This document shows, piece by piece, positions 45,846-61,925 of a stretch of 64,000 nt of DNA. Each line of letters starts with the position of its first letter. Within the stretch, counting starts at the first letter, position 1. The notes beneath the pieces are model-generated. The model made no database searches. It saw only the letters and a list, made by a program, of their open reading frames with translations, and had not been told where the DNA came from. The DNA is from Kryptolebias marmoratus (Eukaryota > Chordata > Actinopteri > Cyprinodontiformes > Rivulidae): assembly GCF_001649575.2 (NCBI RefSeq), contig NC_051451.1, forward strand, positions 18,805,747 through 18,869,746. Reading direction: 5' to 3'. A program made the position numbers and the translations under genes.

Positions 45846-47946
45846 ACTTTTTTGTTTTTTACTAGCCTGCCCTAAAATTCTGAGCTGCTGAGCACGAATC
45901 CCAGCCGTCCTCTCTGAGAGATTCAAAACTGCACTGTGTTTATTGTCGAGAGCAGACATTTGTTCAAGCATTCAAAGAAAAAGACAAGACTGCAGTCCAG
46001 ATGTTTTATTTTTTTTAATATTATTATTTTGAAGCAAGAAAAGCATTAACATTGCATTAACAATGCACCGACAGCTTTAACACAACAGGTACTGCGTTTC
46101 AGAACGTTATCCATAACTGAGAAGTAATCGTCTGTACAATAAATTACACAACATGCATGTTCAAGACTCGATCACGCAGTGCAACAAGTCACGGCGCAGC
46201 ATTTCACTGCCCACAAGAAGCCACGTCTCGCAAAATGGGCGCTGCAGACCGGACACCAGATGCTTCTTTTTTTGTGCCTTTAAACAAATGATAAGCCCAT
46301 TTTCTGTCTCACTAAGAATAGAAGCAGACAGAACATAATTATTGTCACCGTCACATGCTACACCTCAGCCAGTTTCCTCCTTCGCCTGTCACGCTTTCAG
46401 TTGTTGCATCAACGTGACTAAGTCTGATAAATCGTGCAGATTATCCAAACAAAAAAAGTTAAAGCAACTTCTTTTTGCCGACTATTTATATCCACAATGA
46501 TCAAGTTTACCTGTGAAATACTGAGCCGTAATCACGGCTCTGTTTGGACCATTTTATAAGCTTTATAAGAAATGTTATTTTCTGACAATGGGGGCACATT
46601 TCGTCCTGCTGTTCGGAATAAAACTCTTGTGTAAGTGGCTTAAAATAAGCTCCCATCTTCTGCATGTGGCACAAGGTGGGAGCCACATGCACACTTATAA
46701 AATTATAAGACTGGCCTGCTGGATTATTGTTTGAGCTTTTCTCTTCGACAATAACTGTGACAACACAAGATAAAAAACTAAAAAGAAATGGTATGACATC
46801 TTTGTTTGGATTACTGACTTCTCTTTTCTTTTTCTTTTTTTCTCACCACATCTAATCCAAACAACTTGCCTCGACTGTACTGTACTGTTTAGCGCTTGCA
46901 TTATGTAAAAGCACGAGGTCAATTAAGCGCTTCAGAAAGATATAGCGTGTAAAGAAATACAAAGAAAAGATCTGAGCATCTGTTCTGGAAAATGATCAGT
47001 TATTTCAGACAAGAGAGAAGCTCTCTGAGCTTTTTATGTTTAATAAATTGTACATTCTTGCCGTTACGGGCACTTGACTGTGTTGTTGTCAACCAAGCGG
47101 TAAGATTCAAACCCAACAAACGTCTGTAAAACAAAGCAGCACTTCAGGAAAACATGAATAATTGATTTGTGTTCAAGGGCACGACTGTCTTTTTTCTTCA
47201 CTTACATAGAAAAATATGTTATGAAACAACACAATGCCACAGCAGTCAGGCAGTTTCACACAAAAAAACAAAAAAACAAAATGTTTTCTAGTTTTGGCCA
47301 ATAACAAAAAGCCTATTTTTAAACTCTGAAGCAATGAAGTAACTAAAAATCAGTCTGGCTTACATTTTAACCTGTTAAATTGCTTTAATTTCCTGATTTC
47401 ACGCAAGAAGAAGTAATCATGGCCCCCCAGTCGAAGGTGAAGAAAAAGTGATAATGTTTAATAATGTTTCTGCCCCTGTGTGCAAAGCGGTAGTCCGGAT
47501 CTTTAGCAAAACATGATGGCTGCCACAGCTAATCAATTAAATCAATGAAACAATATTTTTCGTGTTCACTCTTGACGTGAGTAGAGACGTTTGGCCTCTC
47601 ACGCGTTCCTTGTTGTCTGACATCACACATAGTGCACATATTTGCACAGAAATAAACTGTGAACATATATTTACACATGACACACAGCATGTGACAACTC
47701 CTAGCCATATTAAAGCGAAGCAAAAAAAAAAAAACTGCTGTTTTTCTCTTTACTCTGCAGCTGACAGCCTCAAAAACCGAAAAGAACAATAATCAGCTGC
47801 TTATTCTTGTGAAATTGTCTGAAAGCGCTGCAACCAAAAATGGACCCATTGTGTGCTCAGAGTGCCGTCAACTTCACTTGTCACTCAAAGAACAAAACGT
47901 GCAAGTGAAATTCTCTAAAACGCCCACTTTAAGGTCGCACACGTGT

Positions 47947-47948
<2 letters not shown>

Positions 47949-48032
<84 letters not shown>
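47949..48032. repeat. (AT)33 followed by (AC)9 microsatellite
   Basis: An uninterrupted AT dinucleotide run covers 47949-48014 and passes directly into AC repeats to 48032. A CAA trinucleotide run lies nearby at about 48218-48250. The locus is intergenic and likely to be polymorphic. Confidence 0.95.
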
Positions 48033-49082
48033 TCTTTAGGCTAACAAAGCAGATTTAGTATAACAGCATCTGTGCGCAATAATTTACAGTGATTTTCACG
48101 ATTTCTCCTTTTGTATCGATAAAAAACAGCAACAGAATAGGTACATTTGAGATAAATACAAGTGTCTTCATAGAGAATTATAAAAAAATACAGATTCACA
48201 GATATTTGTGGCGAGCAACGACAACAACAACAACAACAACAACAACAACAGAAGGCATCTTGCACAAAGAGTACACATACAAACATGAAAGCACAGGCAA
48301 TTTTAAAGATTATAGCAGATGTCAGTCCTGCTTGGCTCTCTTGTCAAATTCTCCAGAGCTGAAATTAGTCCATTTAAACATCATGTAACGACTGTTAGAC
48401 TGTGGTTAAGCGTACACTGAGGAACGAGTGTCTGCTCCTACGTTAGCGTTCTTGTGCGCGGTACAAACAGGCTCAGGCGTCCCCTCTTGCTGGTTCAGAG
48501 CATCCACGGTTTGGCACAGAGATCCACTGTAGTAAACACGAATGATTTCCTGCCTGTACATTCAGAAGTTTGTTAGGGTTTTTGTAAAAACGAGGAACAG
48601 ACATCCATCCTTTGTTTTTTTGTTTTTTTTTCTTAAACTTCAGGCTTCTGTTCCACAAGTTTTATGAAAAGTTTCATCCAGTTCAAGTTCGATTGGTTAA
48701 TTAAGGTAAAGTCTAAAGTGAGGCGTGGAAACAATAACTGGGTTGATGAATAGAACAGGGCTGCACGGCAACTCTTGTCATAATTCTGAAGTGGCCAGCG
48801 TGGTGCTGCGTAGAGCCGTGATTGGTGCTAAGCGTCGGAGTCAACCCCCGCTGCATTCAGACAGAGGCAGATTGAAAAGCACAGTTGGTGCAAATGACTC
48901 AGAATTGCCCCTTCCATTCAGCAGAGTCAAAGCCACAGGGCTTTTGAGCTGTAACAACCGTAAATCCACATTGCCAGCAACTCCAGCTGTTTCCTGACAA
49001 GTGAAAATACTTCTTACAGAAGACATCCTGAGGAAATGTGGCAAAGTGGCATGAAGGCGTAAGAACAAAGACAATTAACAGA

Positions 49083-49088
49083 TTTATT
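49083..49088 (-). terminator. candidate polyadenylation signal of oprm1
   Basis: AATAAA on the minus strand (TTTATT on plus), about 370 bases downstream of the candidate stop at 49459-49461. No direct evidence of use. Confidence 0.35.
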
Positions 49089-49458
49089 TTTTTTTAGCAC
49101 AATCCAGGAGATAATTAAGGCAAAACAAATAAAACATCATACTACAAGGTTTTAAAGTAATTCTATAAGCCATTTAATTTGTCTGCTTGCTGGCAAATCT
49201 TCAAAACTCAAAATTTTAAAACTGGACCCAAATATTGTTACAGTTTAAGGCGAAGCTATGTTAATGACCCTGCTGCTTAATCGTGTAGCAGTTTAAAAAC
49301 CCGATGATTTGTGCAGCCACGTTTGGTGACCAACAGCAGGTGTGCGGTCTGGCTCGGTGAAAGTAAAGTAGCGGCGCGTCTCGAAAGCGGCCTGTGCTGT
49401 TCGGCTCCAGCCGGGTTTCTGGTGCCGCCGTGTTCCCGTGTGGTTTCTGTGCGTGGGA

Positions 49459-49563
49459 TTAAAGCCCCGTGGTGACCTGCGTGAGTTCTGAGTTGAGATC
49501 GTCGTTGGTGACGCCACCACAACAGCGCGAGTCCACCGACGACCCCTCCAAGGCTAGTCATAC
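49459..49563 (-). CDS. oprm1: candidate terminal region of oprm1 (unresolved)
   Basis: After exon 5 the mammalian gene adds a short last exon of about a dozen residues. Here a good acceptor (CTCTGCAG) precedes 49563, but in phase 0 it gives Val and then TGA at once. In the same frame past that stop lie VTNDDLNSELTQVTTGL and TAA at 49459-49461. A second AG (ACGCAG) would give Val-Thr-Thr-Gly-Leu and that same stop. None of these clearly matches the mammalian end. The true last exon may be one of these readings or lie elsewhere. Confidence 0.3.
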
Positions 49564-49773
49564 CTGCAGAGGGCGGAGCAAAGAGTGTTTGTGTCAATTC
49601 TAGGCTGTTCTGTCAAGTCAACCAAATATTTTGTTTGTTCTTTTATCCATCTAAAAATGTTAGATTTTATTCTGGTGAAAGATGAATTCTTGGGGTTTAG
49701 TTTTGGAACAGATACGTTTTATCTACAAGTTATTTGTCAGATCATAGCTGCTAAAATAGCCGAAATTTTGATA

Positions 49774-49774
<1 letters not shown>

Positions 49775-49808
<34 letters not shown>
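49775..49808. repeat. (CA)17 microsatellite beside the oprm1 exon 5 donor
   Basis: Seventeen CA units on plus, read as (UG)n in the oprm1 transcript, start eight bases inside the intron after exon 5. It may vary in length and affect splicing at this donor. Confidence 0.95.
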
Positions 49809-49811
<3 letters not shown>

Positions 49812-49816
49812 ACTAC

Positions 49817-52487
<2,671 letters not shown>

Positions 52488-53721
52488 TTAGGGTGCTCAC
52501 ACATAAAACCACCCACTGTTTGTCACATTAGGAATGTATCTTTGTAGTCATTTAGTATTTAATATTTCAACCTTCCTGCAAGAAAGGAAAACTACAGCAA
52601 CAAAATCAAATCATTCATAAATAATATCTAAAAAAAAAACAAAAAAACTTCAAGGTCTCTACTGAAAACCTTTTTGTGGCTGTAGACACTAAAAGACTGT
52701 TTCCTGTTTTCATTCTCAGGTTTGATTTTTTAAAGGAGTAAGTGACACTGCATGAAGACATCAGTAATCAGATTTTTGAAATCCCTTTTCAACACTGAAA
52801 AGGCTTTATACTCTTGGAGGACCTATTATAAGGCACATTTAGGTCTAAATATTTGTTTAAGTCTGATTATAAAAAACACAAGAGACACTTAGAAACATGA
52901 GCTGATAAAATTGTAAACAAACTGTTAGCAGCATACAATTTTGTAGACTATATGATCAACCTCAAGTGTTTTTCTACTGTTTTACCCCAAAAGTTAACAA
53001 TGAAAATGGCAAAAAAGGTGAATAAAAACTCTGAATATATAGTTCATTTGTTTTATTTAACACTGTACAGGCTGGCCTAGGTAAAAAAAATCAGGTACAA
53101 CACATCTTATAGAGTTAAACAAGCAGCTTGAACACAAATAATATTATTACAAGAGTCAGTGAGGTTTAGTTAAAACAATAAACTCAAATAAAAAAGAGAA
53201 GTACTGTCGTGATAATGAGTCTGACTATTATTACCAACCCAGAATTTTGTTATATTATAGATGCTCTACCACCAGAATCATAAGCAGGAACAGTGAGATT
53301 GTGATGAAGAAAATTTGTTCCAGGATTTAACGTAGACAGTGGTCCTGGGTTCAAGAGAGCCCTGGAGATGGGTCTTAGAGGTCCCAGGTGGAAACTCCCA
53401 TGGCGGGGAGAACCTCTGAACGCAGCTTGATCCGGACCTGCAGGAAATCCCAGCTGCTCGCAGGAAACATAAGGTCAGTTCCAGCTTCAGGTTGTCCTTG
53501 GCAATGATGTCCAAAATGGGTCTTTAGACCAGAAGAGTGTTTGTAGGTGGGAAATAAGGGCTCCATGATTCCTGATAGGCTAGTCTGTAGTTCCAGTGAG
53601 TCTGCCTCAGAGCTTGTGTCTATAAGCTAAAGCAGAAATTTCTTTGTCAACCCTGAAAAGCAAATGTTTCAGATAATTAGTTGAATAATAATCCACACAT
53701 GGTGGTTGCATTCCTTGACGT

Positions 53722-53935
53722 CAGGGGTGTCAAACTCCAGGCCTCCAGGGGTTCGCTGTCCTGCTACTGTTTCTGCTCCAACACACCTGATTCAAACGGT
53801 TTAATTACCTCCTCGCCAAATCATCAAGTTCTCCAGAAGCACGTCCATAAGTCATGAATTTAAAGCAGGTGTCTGAAAGCTAGAAGAGTAGGAGAGTGGA
53901 CCCCCGAGGAGCGGAGCTTGACACGTGTGCACTAC
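53722..53935. mobile_element. fold-back MITE-like element
   Basis: The left end CAGGGGTGTCAAACTCCAGG and the right end GGAGCTTGACACGTGTG are imperfect inverted copies. The interior has TCCAACACACCTGATTCAAA, TTAATTACCTCCTC and AAGTTCTCCAGAAGCACG. This is the layout of a small palindromic element very common in teleosts. Identified by recollection. Confidence 0.6.
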
Positions 53936-54234
53936 GTGACGCAACAGTTTTGGAAAATCAGAGCATTCGTGGGCCGGGCTAAGCCCCCAGTGTTTTAATG
54001 ACCTAACAACACACCTCTGTTTAGGTGTTAATCTTCTCCTTGGTTTTCTTTTATTGTGGAAATACCTTTTTATTACACTTCCTTGGCACCTTTTCTTCTA
54101 CTTTTATTTGCAATAAAAAGTTTGAGAGAATTAAGACTGAAAAAAAAAACCCAGCAGCATGCGAGACACAGAGGCGATCAGAAGTGATTGGAACACCTGA
54201 ATTCAGTGTTTTGGATGGATGAGGGAATACTTTC

Positions 54235-54607
54235 ACTAATAAAATGTGAATTTCATGAACCAGTGGACAGGTTTTAATGAAACTCTCAGAAAGTAATCTT
54301 CTACAACTGATCCACTTTTGGAGTCAGCCCAATTCAAGATGGCCACCAGAGCTAATGAACCTTAGCTAACACAAAAATGTCTATAACTCAGTCAATCTGA
54401 CAGATACTGAGCTAAATTTGACGTGGCAGTAGCTGAGAGTCATCACATCTTCAACACATCTCTCACAAAATCTCTCAAATCACAGGAGATCTTGAATAAT
54501 GTCGTAACTATAAAACTATCCAGCATCAGCATAAAAAAAATCGCTTAAAGCTGACATGAAAAGGACAAATGTGTTCCTTCAACGAATGCTAGGCCTTTAA
54601 TTAACAT
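54235..54607 (+). repeat. AAGATGGCC-family repeat copy
   Basis: TTTTAATGAAACTCTCAGAA, CTACAACTGATCCACTTTTG, AATTCAAGATGGCCACCAG, TTAGCTAACACAAAAATGTC, CTGAGCTAAATTTGACGTGG, GCTGAGAGTCATCACATC and the right end TTCAACGAATGCTAGGCC occur in order. Confidence 0.7.
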
Positions 54608-55721
54608 ATGACATAACAAAATAAATAACCACTTTTTGAAGAGAACCAACCCCTTCCACCCAATCCAAAACAAAGCAGCAAAAGAGTAAAAATCTGTAAA
54701 AGTCTCTCCATTTATTTACAACCCCAAAATTTCTGTTTACTGTTTATTGTCCAGTCCATCTTCGTAACGCGTATTATACTCAATCATAGGTTTGCAGATC
54801 TCCTGATTGAGTCCCCGTTTTGCTCTGTTGAACATACAGTTCAATAAAAATCCAAGTTATACGTTATCTTTGAATCAGCTCTTTGCTCCAGAACAATCAG
54901 TCTGACCTCCTGTCTCCCTCAGCGATTTTACCACACGTGATTTCTTTTTTCAACCCTCCTGCCATCAAGTGAACAAGTCGACTGTATTTCCCTAAAATGC
55001 CCACTATTCATTTTTATTTACTTTCAGAGCAACCGGGGCACTTTTGCTTTTTCCGCAGAATGACACATAATAAGTCCTTAGAAGCTTCCCTGTTGGAAAG
55101 TAATTGAATTTATTTGAAAACACACTCTGACTATGACACATTAAATCTGCCGGGCCTTTCATACATTAAACTCCAACTGTCACTCCGCCGCTGAGATAAT
55201 TCACATTTAGTCTTGTCGCAGCACACCTCCCAGTCGGTCAAAATCTTCCTAATAACCAGAGACGACAGCTAGTTTGTTAAATTCTGATTAGGCCCAACGC
55301 TGACATCTTATTGTGTTATCCTACAGTTTATTTGCGCTGGGACTGGCGAGACGCCTCGCAATGCAGTAGAAGCTGTCTCGCTTGGCTGAACTTGATGAAG
55401 CTGGATGAAATTTCCAACATCCCCCTGCTGACTTAAAGACCCTCATAAACACGCCTGCAGATGATGTTTCTCTCGAGTGTTCTCCGTGCAGCTTATGAAG
55501 CAAAATGGCCTTGTCTCATGTCTGTTAGTGAGCTTTCAGCGTTACCAGACGCAACAACAATTTTACCAGCTTTTTTTCTGTTCTTATTGCAAGACTGGTG
55601 GTGTGGGTTTACTGTTGAGCTTATAAAACACGCACAGAAACACCTTCTGGCTGCTTTTGGGGATCTCGTTGAAGTGAAGTTTTGTTAAAATGAATTCTTT
55701 CTTTCCTATCAGCTGCATCTC

Positions 55722-56092
55722 AGCTGATAGGTTTATTGGAATTTAATGAAACTTTCAGACAGTAGTCATTTCATGTACACCTACAACTGATTAACTTTTG
55801 GCATCAACTTAAATCAACACGGCCACTTTGGCCATTCTGAAAATGGCTATAACTCTGTCAGTTTTACAGATATTGAGCTAAGCTTGGTGCAATAGTTGCT
55901 AGGAATCATCCTCAACGAATTATCTGAGCCCTATAACGTCCTGCAAGATTTTACAATATTGCATAAGATCATGCATAATGTTATTTAAAGGGTTTGACCA
56001 AAACAGGTATAACTCTATCCGTTTTCAGCATAGGATGATTTGAGTTTAAAACTCTGGCATGAAAGGCATTCCTTGAAGGAATCATAGTCCTG
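55722..56092 (+). repeat. AAGATGGCC-family repeat copy
   Basis: GAATTTAATGAAACTTTCAG, ACCTACAACTGATTAAC, GGCCATTCTGAAAATGGC, TATTGAGCTAAGCTTGGTGC, TAGGAATCATCCTCAACG, TTTGACCAAAACAGGTATAAC, AAAACTCTGGCATGAAAGGC and ATTCCTTGAAGGAATCATAG follow the family order. The right end keeps the ATTCCTTGAAGGAAT palindrome. Confidence 0.68.
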
Positions 56093-58689
56093 CTGTGTTC
56101 CTGAATGATGCAAAGTTGCACCAGATTCATTTATGACTTAAATAAATTTGTGTCTGAAACAGAAGTTCTAAACATAAAACACTTTAGGAGTTTAATCAAC
56201 GCTTGCAGATAAGGATTCCATAGCAAAAAAATAATTAATGCTATGCTAATTTATTTCCCTAGTATAAACCTTTATTTGCCACCTGTTGCCTGTTTCATAA
56301 TCAGTGAAATTGATCATAAACATTCAACTATAAAATGAGATGCAACGACTGAAAGAAAATCTGTTCGTATATTCACAACTAATTAATGCGTTTTGTAGAA
56401 TCTCACCGACTGGAGTCGCATCACATTTCAATAAATACATGCTTGTTTCGAATTAGCCGTGAATATTTGCAGGACAGGCTGATATTTCCTGGACAACCGC
56501 AGTCTCTCTTCACCTTTAAGGAGTGAGGCATTTACAAAACGGGTGTTAACGCTGGAAAATGGATCACATTACTTTATTACAATAAAAGTTTATATTCTAG
56601 CCAGCGGCAATTATTTGATAAGCATTAGTCACTGAGAATCTACTCATTCTGGGAGGTAACTCTGACAGCTCACATAAACAGAAGACAAAACACTGTCTCG
56701 TTATACAGACAACAAACATAAATGATTATAACGCTCAAATTAACTCAAAATTCAGATTACACTGAATTACCCAAAAGCACATAATCACTGCGGTGGCAAA
56801 ATACGTGGAGCGATGAAGAAATAAATAAGATAAAGCATTTCTCTGAGTGAGAAACTGCGCCTCATAACTCTTCATTAACCAACAAGCTCCCATCTGGAGG
56901 GATGAGACACCCTCCCGTTCTTCCTGTTTCTCATTCTTTTCTCACAAATGAGAACATGTTTTACAGAGAAAAACTCAAAACACAGATAAGACTCCTTTAC
57001 TCATCTGATCAGGATACAATGAACCCTCAGGACATTGAAAACAAGCAACAGTGTTTATATACAAAGGCATCAGTGAGGTTAAAAATGATTAGAAAAAATA
57101 AGCTATATCCAAGAAGTCATTCCAGAAATCAGTGTGTGGGAGTTTAAGTGAATCTAATAATGTTTCTATTAAAAAATGAACTGATTTCCAAAGCGTACTG
57201 CTTCATTTCCATCTTTTCATGTCCTGTGACCTCACAAACAACAGCCTGAAAATAGATTTGTATCAAATAGGACGACCAAAATGTCCCATTTCATTATTCA
57301 GAAACTAAAGATAAAAACCGGCACAATTCTTCCTTGGCGAGGTCCATGCCTGATGGGGTTTTTACTCCAGTTCAAACAGAGATTCAGAGTTTGAACATAC
57401 GAGGGATGACGAAGCAGGAGCCATAATAAACTCTGCCCTCGCGCCGCATCCCCGCTTCATGAAAATAGCAGATAGCACGGAGCCGTTCAAATGTTCCCGT
57501 ATGTTAACGAGCTGATAGCCGAGTGTTTTCCCGTCTGAATCTTGAGCTTCACCATGGCAACCACTGGGACGGAGCAGATGATCATCACGTCGCTGGAACA
57601 CATTTCTTTTTATTTAATGCATTAGTGCGGCCAGAAAGCAACCTCAGAATTACAGAAGCAGCGGCAAGAAATGAATTTTATTTCTTCGAAGTCTACAGAG
57701 AAAAAAGAAACACACACACACACACACACGAACTGGTTGCACGTTATTTTTTATATTTTTAGAGTGGGGAAGCATTTTATTTTCTCATTACTTGGAGCTG
57801 ACGAGTGAGTGTACCATCAGCAAGCAAACATAATCTGTGCTCCTGCATAATTTACAAAAGTCTTAATAGATAAATCAGATGTGTTTATTTTTAGTTATTG
57901 CCACAAATTAAAGCATTGAGGCTTTTGCTATTGAGTTGAATGAAAAGTAAAATAAATCAAGCAATGATGTAGAAAGTGGAGCAGCTAATGCGTTGCTTAT
58001 CATCCTCAGCGGACGTCTCTGTTGGGTTTTGCTTTCTTTGTACAACGTTCGATGAGTCAAAGTAATGTTCTTGGAAAGCTGACAGATACTGGAGACATCG
58101 GTAAGTTGGCAGACATTAGTCGCCGTATGAGAACCAGACTGATCTTTGATTTGGAACAGGTCTCCAACGAATCAACAGTATTGCTGGCATATTTTCACCA
58201 AATGTCAAAACTGAAACCCACACACTTGTGGTGAACAGTTTGGAACAGAAACAGTTGACTTTTTATGGTTTTTATAATGCAGCAATCTAAACACAATTTG
58301 TCATTAGCCCCGTGGAGCTGGACCGGGTGTTTGTAGCCTTGTGTGTGATTCACGGGCCGCTGCCGGGTGCAGATAAACCATTAGGTCCACAGCAGAAGAC
58401 AGGCTGCTGATGCGAGCAGACATCTGGATGCCTCTGGCTCTTGAGCGTACAGTAACACAGTCCATGCTCTCCGCAACGAACAGCATGTGTTCCTGTGATG
58501 AACGGTGACAGGATGTTGAGATCTCCTCGTGTTTAAGTCGCGTGGATGTTGTACGTCTCAGTACACACAGACATAAATGAATCCTCAATAAACATATATT
58601 CTCTCGTTTATATGGTCATCCTTTTTGGATGAGCCATAGTCGTGGAGAGGAAGGTGTCTGATTCAGCAGCTTGAGGGTCTCATCTTTGA

Positions 58690-59215
58690 TTTTTGTGAAC
58701 GTTAACCCATGATCTTCAGAGTGCACTGGGGAAGTTCACAGCCGAGTGTGAGATGAGAGTCAGCTCCTCCATATTTGATGTTATAGTTCTCCACCAGAGG
58801 AAAGTGGACTTCTCAGTCCAGGTTGGAGATGAGTTACTACCTCAAACAGAGGATTGTAAGTGTTTTGGTGTCTTGTTCATGAGAGATGGCAGGATGGAGA
58901 TAAACTGGGGATTTGACTGCAGAAATGAGGATGAGGCCCTGGGCTGTTGTTGTGAAAAAGGAGCTAATAGGAAAGACAAAACTCTCGATTTACTTGTTCA
59001 TCTATGATCCAACCCTCATCTATGGTCATGAGGTATGATCATGACCAAAAGAGCAAAATCCCAGTAAAGCAGAAGTAAAGTGAAGAGCTCTGTCATCCAG
59101 GGTGAGTAGAGACGCTGCTCCTCCACATAGAAATGAGTCAGCTGAGGTGGCTGATTAGCAAGCCTCCTGGATGCCTGTTTGGTGGTTTTCAAGGCATGTC
59201 CCATTAGCAGGAAAC
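58690..59215 (+). mobile_element. degraded LINE reverse transcriptase C-terminal fragment
   Basis: The plus frame reads FTAECEMRVSSSIFDVIVLH, RKVDFSVQVGDELLPQTEDC and KCFGVLFMRDGRMEI, recognisably the segment after the RT domain of a common fish non-LTR element. Farther on, frames changed by indels give YDPTLIYGHEV, SAEVADA and GCLFGGFQGMSH, which match the end of the same protein. Multiple stops show a dead copy. RTE- or Rex-like class is possible but not established. Confidence 0.65.
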
Positions 59216-61544
59216 CCTGACTGGAAGGATTATATATCTTTTCTGGCCTGAGAATGCCTCAGGTGAAACGGTTAAAGGGTTGGCAAGGATGCAAGTGTGC
59301 AGGCAGGCAGGCATAATCCTAAAAGTGCTTCATTAAATGGACAACAAAACAAGGTGGCAGATGTAACAAACGATCCAAGAAAACTGGACTTGGAGGAACC
59401 AGGAGAAATCTGCCAAGTTCTGAGTGAAAACAAGGCGCTTGTGTCTGCTGGGAGGGCTGAGTGCTGGAGATCGTCTGGAAGGAGAGGATGAGAATCAGGT
59501 GTAATAAAGGAGTGATCAGGGGAGCTGAGGAAACCATAGTCATGGAAAAACAAAACATGTGAAAGAAAACATACTGAAAATCCACAAACACAAACATAGT
59601 GTGAACACGGAACTAGGATAAAATCAAAAAAACAAAATAATGACGGATGGATGAATGTACTGTGAGTAATATGTATAAGGCAGGTTGAAAACTACTGAAA
59701 TTACCTCTAATTACTTGACTAATTTCTAATAATCAATCTCCAGAATTTCCAAACTAGAAATCTTGACTGCTTCCTGCCTGCAGTGACTCCTCTCCACAGG
59801 ACAACACCCTCACTGGCTTTTTCTCTGACTGAATCTGTACAGAATTCGCACCACAGATTAGAAAGCTGAAATGGTATGAAAGAGTCAGAATCACATTATC
59901 AGTATTTGTAAAAAGCATAATTCTCCCCATTAGTTCTCACTGAAGGTCTACAAGATAAATGGTACTAATCACTGAGGGGTAACTGCTGGAAATCAGTTCA
60001 GCACCAACAAATTCAAAGCTGTTGTTTTCGCTCAGAAAAAGATGACACCGGTAATTCAGGAGAAATGCCACAAGTTCTGAATCCAAAACTAACAGGAGTA
60101 AGAAAAGTGACATATTTGAACTGTTGTGGTGAGGGAGCTGACTCAAGGTGTTATATTCGGAGTAACCTCAGTCGTGATGATGAACAGAAACAGACAAAAG
60201 TCTTTTATTCTGCAAGGTGACTGCGCTTATTTTCAGTAAACAAGAGAAAACTAAAACTCCAAGAACAACTTTGAAAAATACAGAATAAAGTCTCCTGGTT
60301 TAGGCAAAGATTAAATTAAAAAGAAGCAACCATGTCAAACCTTTTTTTTTCTTGTATCTTTCTTTAATGAAACCTAACCTTTCCTTTTTTGGGTGTGTTT
60401 TTACAGCAAAAATGTATTTTGCTTTTAATTAAAAAAACAACATAAAAAGGTAGAACAGGCCTGGGTCTGAGATATCAAGTAATTCTTTGACAGGAAGAAA
60501 ATGAACATGTTAAAACATAAGCGTGAGTGAGCGTTGTGTTATTAATGTCCAAACAGAACATCTAATTAGCTTCAAACAAGCAGAAAAGATTTCATATTCT
60601 CTGATAGTTTAAGGATTATGAACTGTTGGTTACATTAGCAATAACTTATTTTTACACCAGAAGTTAGATTTGGTCATATTTGAGTGCCTTAAAAGTTCTC
60701 AGTCCTCGCCTCAAGATAGCAGCTGTTTGCTAAAATAATAGGTTTATATTTAAGTCTAAATGCCACAAATGTTTTTATGTTGTCAACTTGTTCCCTGTGG
60801 TGACAATGATTATTTAAAAAAAGGACAAAGAAACACAAAGAAAGGAATGAAAAGATCTAAATAACTCCATTAAATGGGGTCCTGCTGGAAAAAGGCGTTT
60901 GGCTTTAATTAATCTGTAAACACTATCAAATGAACAGGTTTTACTGCTCTTTGAGTTTTATTTGACAAAGCTTGAATAAAGCTGACAAGGAATAAAAACA
61001 CATAATTCAGCATTTACAGGCAAAGACGAAAAAATCTTTAAAGAACTGTGCTAAAAAGCCGATAATGGATTCTAATCTCGGTCTGAAATTTTGTTTTTAG
61101 AAAAATTGACCTGAACCCAAGCAACCTGAAAGAGAATCGTTTATTCTTTACAAAACTCCCAGCTAGTAGTAAAAAATTTGATTACACTAAAGTCCTCGTC
61201 TGAAACGATTTTTCTTTGGTCTTTGTGTCGGTGTGGAGGACAGGAAGGTGTTAGCTGATCAATAACCCTGTCACATTGAGCGTTATTTGAGCAGAGAAAG
61301 CTCAGCGAGGGCCGGGTCAAAAGAAAACTAACAGGATGTGGTAACTATTATATTCTAAAGCAAAAATATTTGAGCAGGAAGTTTCTGCAGATCAAGAACA
61401 TGTGGCCCTGGTAAAATTATTCTTCACAGCGACCCTCAGCTTTTAAATCTTATGTTTCTGCTTCCATTTTAAAGTCTCACTTCAGCTTACTTCATTTTTC
61501 ATCTTACAAAGTATGGTAAATGAGAAAGTTGGCATACATTTGGC

Positions 61545-61925
61545 AACTCTGCTACTCGCCCACCGCCTTTCATGCCAGAGTTTGAAACCAAGATATCTGG
61601 AAAAATGAGGAAATTTTAGCCTTTTGGTCAAATTTTGAGAATAATGCTAAGTATGATCACTTGCGAGATCCCAAGTTATCTTTCAGTGCTTGGGACTACA
61701 TGTTGGGAATCACTCTCAGCTACTACCACACCAAAATCTAGATCAGTATCTGTAAAATTGAAGTTTAATCAGTTCTGGATGGAGATCCAATGATTACTTT
61801 CTGAGCATTTCATTAAAATCTGTCCAGCATTTCTTGAGATATTTTGCTAACAGACAGACACATACATACACAGACACACAGGCAATTACAGTATCGCCCA
61901 CATTTCTGCAGTGGGCAATAATGGC
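61545..61925 (-). repeat. AAGATGGCC-family repeat, reverse copy with left end
   Basis: Read on the minus strand it begins TATTGCCCACTGCAGAAATG, then GGCGATACTGTAATTGCC, TCTGTTAGCAAAATATCTC, TTTTAATGAAATGCTCAG, TAGCTGAGAGTGATTCC and TGGCATGAAAGGCGGTGGGC. The segment carrying AAGATGGCC itself is deleted in this copy. Confidence 0.6.

Larger units (their letters stand above)
33560..49080. other. intergenic region between sf3b5 and oprm1
   Basis: About 15.5 kb without a gene I can support. It contains several AAGATGGCC-family copies, an L2-like remnant, a LINE or SINE tail and microsatellites, listed separately. The remaining sequence is AT-rich with short frames of no recognisable family. Two moderately GC-rich stretches (about 39120-39430 and 41470-42210) may be regulatory, but nothing in them is diagnostic. 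Confidence 0.5.

Noticed and set aside
47949..48250. Possible CRISPR-like or satellite array
   Set aside because: It is plain AT, AC and CAA microsatellite sequence with no spacers.
58022..58234. Short plus-strand frame (MSQSNVLGKLTDTGDIGKL)
   Set aside because: Suggestive composition but no recognised family and no splice partners on the plus strand.
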